Assembly (NCBI GenBank): GCA_029891345.1
Contig: CM056994.1
Coordinates: 225,362,991 to 225,426,990 of the forward strand
Reading direction: 5' to 3'
Length of the DNA stretch: 64,000 nucleotides
DNA from: Dryococelus australis
Lineage: Eukaryota > Arthropoda > Insecta > Phasmatodea > Phasmatidae
Shown here: positions 35,561 through 45,831 of the stretch, piece by piece
How positions within the stretch are numbered: the first letter of the stretch is position 1
Layout: every line of letters begins with the position of its first letter
The notes under the pieces: model-generated
Database searches by the model: none
What the model was told of the DNA's origin: nothing
What the model saw: the letters and a program-made list of their open reading frames with translations, nothing else
Made by a program: the position numbers and the translations under genes

Positions 35561-36499
35561 CTTCAGGTTAGAAATTTTACATTTGCTTCTCCTTCGTGAA
35601 TGTTTCAGTTTGCGAGTATTATCATCTGAGTCATGTGATGATGGTTGATATTGTGAAATTTCAGGAGTTAAATCATCGTGTTCTGAATCTGAATCCAGTT
35701 GATTGTCACTGGCATTCAAAGTAGAATGCAGTGTAAAAACTTCAGGTTTTGTGGAACATACAGCATCTACAAGAAATAAATATCTGTTTAAAATATTTTG
35801 AATAACAATTTGTTTTTTCTTTGCAGCAGAGGGACAAATTATGCATCTAATAATACTGAATTGTCATTGTTTATCAAAAAATTATTTCTCATAATAAAAT
35901 GTTTTCGAATAATGTGTGTGTAAACAAAATAAATTGTAACAGACACTGTGTTTGAATATCTTCCAATTTCTCTGTTTTACCTTTTTGTTTATTATACAGT
36001 AAACATAATTCTAGATTTATTCAACAAACAAAACATGGGTCAATTTACCTTGATGCGTTTCTAAAGTGTAAAGAACAGTGTGTTCTACAAGGTGCACAAG
36101 TAGGTATCTTTTCTTGAAAAAGCATAATTAGTTTGCAAAATTGGGTAATTCGAGATATCTAATTGTAAAGCCTAAAAATACTCTGATCAGATACCTCCTT
36201 GTTGAAATAAATATACTTTTGCAACCATATGGAATTTGAAATATCCAAGTATTGCATTGAATGGAGAATGTTTTCTTTGTTAGTGAAATGTAGATAACTC
36301 AAAACTAAAACAAATTGAGTTATCTAATAGTATTAAGGGCACGATGTAATACATCTTTACAGTCTGGTGTCTTTCCAGAAAGATAAAAATGTGCTATTGT
36401 ATGAAAATGGAAAGAAAACAGATGTAACGTTGTTTTCTACTTTTTCAATGGTTCTTGGTTAGGTGATACATATTTGTGTACATAAACACACAATACAAA
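35561..36499. other. AT-rich intron sequence
   Basis: The first 200 bases may hold the acidic N-terminus of the preceding minus-strand gene (Ser/Asp-rich frame), but this is weak. The rest has no recognised feature. Confidence 0.4.
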
Positions 36500-37133
36500 A
36501 TCAGATATTAACAGCATCTCAATTTGGTTTTAGGAAAAAATATGTCCATTGATGATGCAATATTTAACCTTACCCAGGACATAATTGAGTTTCTGCGTAA
36601 TAAAGACCATGCTTTTATTGTATTCTGTGACCTTGCCAAGGCCTTTGATTGTGTTAATCATTACATATTAATAGAGAAATAGAAATGTTATTGTATTACA
36701 GACAACCAAATACATTTGCTGTTGTCACATTTCAGTCTCAAAAAGCAAAGTGTTTTATTTCAAAATGATACGTCAGGTGATAAGTTTGTCTGTAAAACAG
36801 GTACAATAAAGCATGGATTACCTCAAGGTTCTATTTATGGGGCCCTTATTGTTTTTACTCTATATAAAAGACCTTCCATATACTATAGACAAACAGGCTT
36901 TTGCAATTCTATTTACTGTTGATACTAGTATTTTAAGTAAAAATTCTTCTTTTGATAATTTAACAGAAGTAGCTAAGAAAACTTTAAATTCACTTGTAAA
37001 TTGGTTTAGTGCTAATAAGTTTACCTTGAATTTCAATAAATCTAATTTCATTAAGTTTTTAACTTCAAATACCCCTTATAGCAACTTAAAAATTTCATGC
37101 TCTAATGAAGAAGTACAGTACAATAAACTCATG

Positions 37134-37374
37134 TATGGGCTATTGACAGTAAAGTTAGCACTTTTGAAAGCCCTCTCATTTGGAATAATTGTCAATAAAT
37201 ATATTTTATTGTACCCTGAGACTTTAATTTACAAGTGCAGTTTAATATACACACTGTGTTTATTACTTACATGGCAATCATTATTTAAAAAGTCAGTTAA
37301 AGGATAAAAATATTGCTGAAAGGAAAAAGTAACTAGGGCATCAGAAGTGCTGACTTTATCGTGAACTGTTTATA
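37134..37374 (+). mobile_element. MITE copy 1, in the LINE coding region
   Basis: About 240 bp, with imperfect inverted ends of roughly 35 bp: GACAGTAAAGTTAGCACTT at the left matches the reverse of AAGTGCTGACTTTATCGTG at the right. It breaks the LINE between the NEEVQYNK and TKYLGMY segments. TA dinucleotides sit at both ends, as in Tc1/mariner-type MITEs. A second copy lies at 38213-38452. Confidence 0.8.
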
Positions 37375-38212
37375 ACTAAATATCTTGGCATGTATATTGA
37401 TAAGCTAAACTGGTAATATTTTGTTAATAAAACAATCAATAAACTAAATTGTGCATGTTTTGCTCTTCGTTGTGTGGCACATAAATTTTATATTAAATTT
37501 TAAATAAAAATGTACTATACTTATTTTCATTCTCTTGAAATATGGTATTATTGCTCGAGGCAATACTTCTGAAGCCAAGAAGGTTTGTACTATCCAAAAG
37601 AAAACCATAAGAATAATAAGTAATTTTAATTCTAGAGTTACTTGTAGACCACTACATATTTAAAAAGTATCAATTTCTGTCTTTGCCATGCATATACGTT
37701 TATACAAAGATCTGGATTTATCCCAGATCAATTTGTCTGTTTATTCACTTTATACGAGATCAAGCCGTGATTTAATTATTCATTAAATAAGTTACTATTA
37801 TATCAAAGAGGCATGTACTATTCTGCTTTGAAGTTATATAATAAACTTCCTATTTTTCATGAAGGTTCTGCAGAACCAGAGATAAAAATTTCTAACAGAA
37901 ATTTAAAAAAATGTTTGATCATGCATTCTATTTCATTGATGAAAACTTAAATCCATGTGAACAAGGTTTTTATACATAAATTTCTATTTTCTTTGCTGTT
38001 TTGGGTGCTCTCGCTACCATATGATAGTTTGTAGTTTAGCATAGGTATATTGCTTTTTTGATATTGTACAAGTGTGTTATAATTTACTCTTATTGGTAGT
38101 ATTATTTTTTTGTTATTATTATTATTATTTTATATTATGTATTTAAAAAATCTATGAAATGTTTTGATGTAATTTTTATTTTTAAGATTTACATTGTATA
38201 GTAATATGTTGT

Positions 38213-38452
38213 TATAGGCTATTCATGGTAAAGTGAGCACTTTTGAAAGTCCTCTCATTTGGAATATTATACAATAAATATATTTTATTTTTGCCGTGGA
38301 TGTGAATTTCAGAATGCGGTGAAATATATACACTGTGTTTATCACTTATGTGGCAATTATTTATTTTAAAAGGAGGATAACTGAAGAAAACCACTGAAAG
38401 GAAAACATAATTAAAGTCTCAAAAGTGTTCACTTTACTATGAACTGACTATA
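38213..38452 (+). mobile_element. MITE copy 2, in the LINE 3' UTR
   Basis: Clearly related to copy 1 (shared CTCTCATTTGGAATA, CAATAAATATATTTTATT, CACTGTGTTTAT and TATGTGGCAAT). Its TIRs are better kept: CATGGTAAAGTGAGCACTTT at the left against the reverse of AAAGTGTTCACTTTACTATG at the right. It has TA at both ends. Short minus-strand frames in it are not coding. Confidence 0.85.
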
Positions 38453-38699
38453 GTAATGTGTAATTTTTGTAAGATGTTCTATATTTTGTAATATTGACAT
38501 GCTGTACACCTGAGTTGTATATTTACATGTATAGGTTCTACAGAGTAAATGTAATAAATAAATAAAAAAAAATTAAATTAATGTGTGTTGTATGTTACCA
38601 TGTATCTACAGTCCACAGGAAACTTTCATACAGTAATTAATTATTATTTTTTGTTGTTATATAATACTCCATAACAACAATTGATTTCTGTATTACGCA

Positions 38700-39850
38700 G
38701 ACTTTTTGTACTTGGAAATACGTATGTAATTTTTTTCTTTTGAGAGCATAAATTAAATTCTATAATCAAATTCATAAAATGCAAAGTGTTCTTTGAAAAG
38801 AATACAAATTTCTTTAAAGGATAGTGTAATTATTAACATCTTTTGTAATTGGACAAGTTTTTGTCTGCAAACCAGTGACGCTGAAAAAAGCAAACATACT
38901 GCATACTGGTAAAAACAGGAATGGTGCGTGGAAAAAGAAAGGCCAAAATTTTGGATCCATAAGATATGTGAGGATCTTTGGTGGTTGGATTGCCTTTTGA
39001 AACCTTCTCTTGAAGTGGTGATGGTAAGGCTCAAGAACATCAGAAAATAGTAGGTCGAGCCATATTTAAACAGCCTCTGAAATACATGTTGTTTCTTTCC
39101 AAAGCTTATCCAGTGCATTTGCAACTACGTGTAACTGTTTCTTAAGAGACAATGCTTCATGGTAAATTCTCAGGTTAAGATCTATGACCCTGCTTTATAG
39201 ACTTTATGAAGGTAATTTTCTGTCCCTTTATTTATTTTGATGGCTTGAATTGGGTTATTCTTATTGCTTGACCATCCATCCAATGTTAATGTAAACTGCA
39301 ATCTTGTACTTTTTGTACCAGATGTAGCTCTATTTGTTAGCAGCATCATCCAAAAGCTTCCCACTGATATCTTTTGTTGATGGTACTTTGTATCCAGGTC
39401 TTAATATCTGGATAATCTCAGTGAAGTTATCAAGTTCAGCAACATTAAAATGTACATTCGTAGTATAGAAAAACATTCACACTGCCTTGTCAAGGTATCT
39501 TTTTTGCTTTTCAGTTGTCTTGAGCACATAATCACTGATTAAATGTTGCTTTTTGTTAGTGGATGAGGAAGTACTAGGTTTTGGACTTGGACAGACTGAT
39601 GCAATAATGTTTGTGGAAGAGGATCCTCTTGATTTGGTATAGTAAGGCTGTGCTGCTGCTCGCAGTTGATGTTCCACATTTTCTTCACTTTCACTTTCTT
39701 GTACTTTTCTAGCTGAACATTTCTATACGTGAATTCTTACCCATTCTATCTTGTAAGCCAATTCACAATGTTTACATCTTACATTTTGAATTGCCATAAA
39801 TTTTTGTTACTTTTCTCCACCAATTTATCAACTTATGTCCACTCTCATGC
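38700..39850 (-). pseudogene. second hAT-type transposase, broken
   Basis: On the minus strand a BED-like CRHC/CKHCELAYKIEW stretch lies at about 39740-39790. It is followed by SSSTNKKQHLISDYVLKTTE and KQKRYLDKAV (39477-39677), LRPGYKVPSTKDISGKLLDDA (about 39350-39410), a DGW segment (LDGWSSNKNNP, about 39255-39290) and C-terminal fragments to about 38750. This is the order of BED-finger/hAT transposases. Frame changes are frequent. Unlike the first hAT in the window, it shows no ZNF862-type signatures, so it is a different family. Confidence 0.6.
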
Positions 39851-40400
39851 ACTTTTGGTATCTTTCATTTGATATCTTCCTGGAATCTCGGATATTTTAA
39901 AATGCCTTTTGCTACACTTTTCAGAATGTTGCTATTCACATGCACACCACACTTTATTTATTGATTACAAACACAATGATAGTTTTAATTTATTTAATAG
40001 ACGGTAAAAATTTTCAGATACAAGGTTAACACCACTACACTTTCCATTCAGGCTATTATAATTCCGTGTCATATACTGAATTATCCATTATTAGCAACAC
40101 CAAAACTTTCAATACCTGTATAAACTCTTTTGACACTTTAGTAGAAAACAGTTTGTAGGTAGCCATCATAATACTGTGTATTTAACCAGATAACTTATAA
40201 CTAATAGTGCCTTCACCCTTACTTTAGTCTCAATGTAAATAAATACAACCATAACGTAAACTTTCCGCTGCGAACAGCAATGACTGGTTGTTACCGTAGC
40301 GTGCTGCTACGGTATGATTTCATGAACTTAGACCGCATACTGACTCCACACTAACTCTATAGGATTTAGATTACTGTGATAAGGGAACCTTTACGACTGT
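39851..40400. other. non-coding between two transposase remnants
   Basis: No coding signal recognised. A 9-bp-stem hairpin (TACCGTAGC, five-base loop, GCTACGGTA) lies at 40292-40314. Confidence 0.5.
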
Positions 40401-41449
40401 ACAACTAGCGTTAGCGGCAAAATCCTCTATTGCGTACTACAGCTGGCTACTGTTTTCACAATGTCCATAAGTTTTGCCTTTATCATACTTTCATCAATGT
40501 CAATGTTATTATGTTAACAAAATAATGTCTGGTTTTCTCCACGATTGTGTTGGCACAAGTTCAAGTTTTAACACTGGAACATTATCCATTACTATGCCAC
40601 TGTTGTGCGACAGTTTAGGAAGTATTTTCACAAACCACGACTGAAACATTTCACCATTCATTTCTTCATGATAGTCTCCTGTTTTTTTCAATTCAAAAAC
40701 CAAGCGGCTATCATTAACAAAACCACTGCCACTTCCAATATGCAATACTATCAGCCATTTGCCCTTACCTATGGGATTTTTACGCCTGTACTAAGGTTTG
40801 ACAAGAAAGCTTGTTGCTTGCTTGGTCGGTCTTAAGCTTTGAATCAACCCAAACTTTTGAAGTTTTATGATCTTCATTAACCCACATTTTGTCCAGATAA
40901 TATATTGAACGTCCTTGATGGTACTGCCGTAATTTTTGGAGGTAGTCCCAGCGTCGACACGCTATATCATCCCTGTCCAAAATAACACTTATAGAATTCC
41001 TTTTCACAAATTCAGATCCAATTTCGATTAGAAATTTGTAAAGTGTGATGTTTTTAAAATCTTGCAATTCGTCTTCAGCAGTATTACAGTGCACTTTGGT
41101 TAAAGTCGGAACCTCATTACGAAGAAAAACAAATGAACTGTAGCATGCTTTGCAATTTTGTCAAAATAGTCGCACTTACCGAGCACTCTTTTCCTATTTC
41201 CTCTTTTTATCTGGCGCCACAAGTTTGCCCATTCCCTGTTGTTCTTTCAGCGCACTGAAAATACTCTCCTCAGACATGCCAGTCATTTCAGTTGCAAGTG
41301 TCGCTACTTGCTTTACAGCCAGAGTAAGATGTTGCTGCAAGAGATAATAGAATACATTTAAAACTATTCCTTCTTGCCACTTTTCAATGGGTTTCCTTGA
41401 GCATGTTTTACGACACTGGTAGGTTTGTTAGGTTCATGACACGCCATTT
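40401..41449 (-). pseudogene. IS630/Tc1-type DDE transposase, truncated
   Basis: Starts on the minus strand at ATG 41447-41449 with MACHEPNKPTSVVKHAQGNP, then loses frame several times through a helix-turn-helix-like part (VKQVATLATEMTGMSEESIF). The catalytic part has YYLDKMWVNEDHK (first Asp, about 40880-40910), HIGSGSGFVND, KKTGDYHEEMNGEMFQSWF and IVMDNVP (second Asp, about 40570-40590). Then INIDIDE-like and MIKAKLMDIV residues run to about 40440. The third catalytic acidic residue region (NPIE-type) is missing. It resembles a DDE transposase family that I recall as common in insects, with YLDE.WVN and VMDNAPYHS signatures. Inactive. Confidence 0.65.
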
Positions 41450-42305
41450 TAGCAACTACCGTGGGCCGACACTTATAGCTGACATCCAAAACCATGTGAA
41501 CAGGAACAGATTGCTGTCAATACACAGTTGCTTTGATGTCTGGCAGTGTAAGAAACTACCAGTATAGATACGTACATAATTAGTTGTAAACTATTTATAT
41601 TGCTCAAAATAAGGATAATTTTTTTAAAAATATGTAGTAGATTTGGAATTGTAAGTTATTTAAGTGTGACCTATTTTCTTGTGAGTTCAGAAGCAGTGCG
41701 TATGTTAACCAATCACAGAAGACTTAACCCACATGGGTTTTTTTAATACCAGTACTAAGGTAAGGGTGAAAGGAGTGTAGAGACTCATGACTAGAGACCA
41801 GAGAGGGGAATTCTCTGCATATCTACTGCCAAACCAATCAGCTATATTTGTGTAACTTTAAAGGTGAAATCCTTGGTATATAATACTACTCAGTCAGTCT
41901 GGTTCTTTAGCTTGGGGAATCCCCTTCAATATAGGATGAGGAATCCCTTTCAGCAATGTAGAAGAGCAAATTCCCATCTGCTTGCTGCTCAATACAGATT
42001 ACTCACTTATTTTGTGTTTATAGTGAGTCAAACTATTTACTGTGAATAAAATAATTCAACCAACATGGTTGAATATTTTATACAATAGAAAATGTTTAAA
42101 AATTTTGGGAAAACTCACTTGGTGCATCAAGGGGGTCCACCCAAAAAATCCCAGGTGGGTTTTTTCGGGTGGGCCTACTTGGGCAAACCCTACTTTTTGG
42201 ATTGTGTGACTTAATAGTATGCATTCTACCAACTAAAAAACTTACAAACTTACAAATTTGTTAATTCTCACACGTATACATGTTAAAAAACCGGAAAGCA
42301 AAATA
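41450..42305. other. AT-rich intron sequence
   Basis: No gene recognised. A C/G-containing stretch near 42130-42190 has an internal direct echo (GGTGGGTTTTTTCGGGTGGGCC). Confidence 0.45.
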
Positions 42306-42740
42306 CAGTAGAAACTTGACTATCCAAACCTCGGTTATATAGATGACCAGTTATCCGGACTCATTTTAAAAATTAAGAGCATAGAAAAAACACAAAAGTT
42401 TCTTTCATGAGAGTGTTTCCCTTACCTGCGGAGGAGAGACAAGCACTTGTTTCGGCTCTTGTGATGTGCCCTTTCACAAATTGTTCACATAAACACGTCC
42501 AGGAGGGGGTGGTTACTTTTAACTGATTTAATTTTTTTATTTTATGTACGGTTTCTGTTTTGGATAAGTTTACTACGTTCTATGCACATGTAATACATTT
42601 TATGTTCTGTGAAAATGATTTTTTAGAAATTCTGTTATCATTTTCAATATATTTCTGTTATCCGCATTTTTGATTTTCCAAATTACCTTTGGTCCCTATT
42701 AGTCCGGATAATTACATAATTTTGTACTTTAAGTAATTTA
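42306..42740 (+). mobile_element. pogo/Tigger-like non-autonomous element
   Basis: The left end CAGTAGAAACTTGACTATCC followed by GACCAGTTATCCGGACTC matches the style of Tigger/pogo ends (CAGTARAACCTCGATTATCCGGAC). The right end has the reverse, TAGTCCGGATAA (about 42710-42721), but its terminal bases are worn away. No transposase inside. Confidence 0.5.
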
Positions 42741-42879
42741 AATATTTGTAAATGGTTACTTAACACTTTTAATTAAATGATACGACATGGAACTACTTTC
42801 TCCCACTCACTACCAACTTCAATGGTTTCATGCCAGTCAGTAGGGGTCCATAAGTGGGTACAGGCACAGGACATATAGT

Positions 42880-43990
42880 TTGTCTACAGAAAGCATCAAA
42901 ATATATTACCACATTGAGTATGTATTGCAGGGACCAACACTTGCAGGATGCACTTTATATTGTGTGTTGGACCACTCGTAGCACCAAGACAAGCGGCGAT
43001 ACAGTTGGGCATAGAGGTATTAAGATGTTGGATGTTCTCCTGAGGAAGATCCTGCCCACAGCTGGTGCAACTGGTCCTCCAAGTTTGTTGTAGTTTCCAC
43101 TGGCCGAAGTTGTCATCCAGTCTGGTCCCAAATGTTTTTGAGGGGCAAGAGGTGTGGTGATCTTGCGGGCCAAGGAAATATATTGTCATCAGAAATGCAG
43201 GCCAGAGATATTATGCTGAAAAATGGAGTTGTCAAGCTGCACCATGAAGGGGGCACACATCACAGAATTTCTTGAATGTATCGCTGCATTGTGAGTTCCT
43301 TCAATCACCACCATTGGGGGTGCGGGAATCACAGGAAATTGTACCCCTTGCCATGACGCTTCTTGTTGGGATGGTGTGCCATTCTACAATGACGCATGGA
43401 TCATTGTGCTGGCCAGAATGTCTCAAGACTCGAATTCGGTGGTTGTCTGTATCCAGACAGAACCGTGATTTGTCATTGAACACCACATGTCACCATTCCA
43501 AAATCTACCATGTTGCCCATTCCAGGCAGGTCACACATGCTTGGCGATGCTCAGGTCATAATGGTAAATGTAAGGAACATTGTGATGACAGATCCTGCTC
43601 TGCTAGTTGCCTGTGTATGGTACTGGTGGACAAATACATATCCCCAGCTGCTGTGACATGTTGCTGGATAGTGCGCAGCGATGCCTGTGGTGTGCTTACA
43701 GCCTGTCACACAATGAAACAATCCTCCCTGCTGGTTGTCTGCTGGGGTCAACTGATGTCTTCTCAGTGGGTATGTATCCTCCTGTTCCCACTGTGTCCAA
43801 TACGACTCACAATGTAGACAGAATTGTTAAAGTGCACCGAAATGTCCAACTTGTCTCTCAGAGACAGATGATGCAGCCTCTCACAAATTCTTTCAGCTGT
43901 ACAAAGGCTTGTCGAATACACTTTCAGGGTATGCTGCATGTTCACTGAATTTGGCTCTGTGGCTCACACTGCTACTAAGGCTTTGTTTGG
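42880..43990 (-). pseudogene. second Tc1-like transposase remnant
   Basis: Minus-strand pieces: VFNDKSRFCLDTDNHRIRV (first Asp region, about 43430-43486), VEWHTIPTRSVMARGTISC (about 43335-43400), then after a gap a third-frame HLLPLKNIWDQ (about 43120-43155), and STSMPNCIAACLGA-type residues (about 42975-43020). The QQDNA region with the second Asp is not recognisable. The third catalytic Glu (SPIE/NPIE) is again Lys. N-terminal DNA-binding residues (43500-43950) are poorly kept. The family differs from the 26.3-kb copy. No TIRs identified. Confidence 0.75.
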
Positions 43991-44601
43991 TGTCTTGCGG
44001 GTATGAATCATGGAGGGACATGTACGCCCCCATAGTGGCACATCCGTGCAGGAAAACAGCATTAAATGCAAATTAGACACATGTCGGGCTATGATGATAC
44101 AGTGTGGCAACCTTTGTTGTCCTCATGCAATTCATGGTAATCAATTTTTTTTGCATATGAGTGTAATTCGTTTTTCTTGTGGTTAACAAGTTATTTGTCA
44201 CTATTATATTTCTATTTTTAATGCTTGTATGGAAATACAGTGTTGGGTGTAAAGTATTACAGTGTTCAAAATACTGTAAAACATTTATTGTGCTGCTACC
44301 AGATAATCATTTTGTATACAGTCATTACAGAAGAAAATTATGAATAATAAAATTTCTGTTTTTATTATAAACACTTTTTGTAGACTTGTAACTACTTTAT
44401 GAAATATGTATTAGGAATAAAAACAAACAAATGTCTTTATAACCAGTAATTTGGTATGTATCTTGAAGTCATTTTACTATTGTATACACTATTAACTGGC
44501 AGTTGGAATGGGAAGTATAAATATTTGTGGTCTGGTGGTTCTATTGACAGTGCATGTTTATTGTTTTTGTTGTTTTAACAAAGTTGCAATTTCTTTTTTA
44601 G
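43991..44601 (+). other. Vav: AT-rich 3' end of Vav intron A
   Basis: No element recognised. It ends in TTTCTTTTTTAG before exon B. Confidence 0.6.
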
Positions 44602-44667
44602 TGGGTTCCTGATCCATAAAAATAGGACTGCATCGGAAGAAGACATATACAGAGATTTAAACCCTGC
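44602..44667 (+). CDS. Vav: Vav, internal exon B (acidic region, first Tyr motif)
   Basis: 66 bases: one base completing the Pro codon begun in exon A, 21 codons, and two bases of the next codon (phase 2 to phase 2). The residues GFLIHKNRTASEEDIYRDLNP contain the first acidic-tyrosine motif, EEDIYRDL, in the position of the DEDIYSGL-type motif (Tyr142 region of mammalian Vav1). In Vav this region folds back on the DH domain to hold the protein inactive until the tyrosine is phosphorylated. The acceptor is TTTCTTTTTTAG and the donor is GC|GTAAGT. Too short for ordinary ORF finding. Found by phase and motif. Confidence 0.87.
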
Positions 44668-45411
44668 GTAAGTTTGATTTAGTTGTGTTTTCTTCTACTG
44701 TTGTAGTCAAAATTGTCTATTTTATAATTCTTTTGGTACATAAAATTTATAAATATTAGTTTAGAGTTTAGGTATAAATTTATGAACAGTGTAGTATGTT
44801 TTGTATTTAGCCTACTGTGTAAATGGTGACCATGCAAATTTTTTTATAATTTGTTAGCCCAGTTTTTTTCTTAAGCATTTTAAATTTATAGCCAATAGCT
44901 GATGGCTAATGGTGGGCCAACACTTTCACAAAACATATGAATACAGGTATACCTAAATGTTAGTTTTACAGAGGACAATAATGACATACCGTACCACAAT
45001 ATAAGGCTGGAAATTGCTTAAGTTAATAAAATCAAGCAAATTTCTTTTATTGACTTTTAATGACTCAGACAACTTCCTTTTTGATCTTTGGATTCCTTCG
45101 AGGTTGGTTAGTAAGGGAGGGTCATTAGAGGAATCTGAAAGGCTGATAAACTATGCCATATATTTTCTAGCCTAGTTTTGTTCCAACAGTGCTTTTGAGT
45201 TGGGTTTTATTTTGAGGATGTTTTGTTGTACTGTACTTAAATTTAAACCCCTCCTCCTTTTTTTTTAATTGTATTAATTTGTCCCCACCTCCCCCTAAAT
45301 ATTTGTGTCAGTTCCTTCAAGGTATCAACTGTTGGGTACTCACATTACACCTTAGATAAGTAACAAAATATAAGTATAAACAACAAATGAGACACATACA
45401 TTGAGGTATAA

Positions 45412-45438
45412 TAATACATACATACATACATACATACA
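45412..45438. repeat. (ATAC)n tail of LINE copy 2
   Basis: Tetranucleotide array at the 3' end (minus-strand sense TATG/GTAT) of the CR1-like copy that follows. It is probably the element's own 3' tail. Confidence 0.8.
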
Positions 45439-45831
45439 CTTGCAATTAGGCTACCGCCCGGTGGCGAGCTCCCTCACCTCTCCTTCACCCAACCAACTCC
45501 TTTTCCACTCCCTTCCTGAACTTACCAACCCCTCTCACAGATACCACTTCCTCCCTCAACACATTCCACTCCCTCACAGACCTCACAAGCATGGACTGCC
45601 TACCCTGCTCCGTTCTCCTCCACACCCTCTGAAGCTTCTCACTGTTGTTTCTCTTCCTCTAAACACTCCCTTACTTAGCTTGCAGTGTAGCTCTCCCCAT
45701 CCTCCCTCTTCATTCACCACCCTGTACATCCTGACTAACCGTTCAACTTTCCTCCTGTCCTTCAATGAGCTCCACCCCATTTCTTTCATCGTCGCTGATG
45801 GCCTATAGTTCCCTTCTTCCTCACCATCTTG
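45439..45831 (-). mobile_element. CR1-like LINE 3' end, copy 2 (reverse)
   Basis: A reverse copy of the segment seen at about 3113-3520. It shares NYRP, MKEMGWSSLKDRRKVERLVRM, VVNEEGGWG and LHCKLSKGVFRGR, and the 3' UTR with CTCGCCACCGGGC and GTAGCCTAATTG. It is shorter at its 5' end than the first copy, and its frame breaks after KGVFRGRE. It has a clean (TATG)n tail, which defines the family's 3' terminus. Confidence 0.85.

Larger units (their letters stand above)
36500..38575 (+). mobile_element. Jockey-like LINE remnant carrying two MITEs
   Basis: Broken RT frames in LINE order. FNLTQDIIEFL then FCDLAKAFDCVNH (about 36570-36662) is RT block with the first catalytic Asp. HGLPQGSIYGALIV (about 36810-36850) corresponds to the LPQGS.LGPLLF block. 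FAILFTVDTSI (about 36900-36935) sits where F.DDT normally occurs, so the Asp pair is lost. NWFSANKFTLNFNKSNF (about 37003-37052) and TKYLGMYIDKLNW (about 37375-37413) follow. The 3' UTR is AT-rich with ATT repeats and ends AATAAATAAATAAA (about 38549-38570). Two related MITEs interrupt it. Numerous stops and frameshifts make it inactive. Confidence 0.8.
10232..44601 (+). other. Vav: Vav intron A (about 34.4 kb)
   Basis: Inferred intron between the CH exon and the first acidic-region exon. GTAAGT opens it and a pyrimidine tract plus TTTTTTAG closes it. It holds most of the mobile elements listed below. No other conserved host exon was recognised inside it on either strand. An additional small exon cannot be excluded, but phase 2 on both sides makes a direct join consistent. 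Confidence 0.75.
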
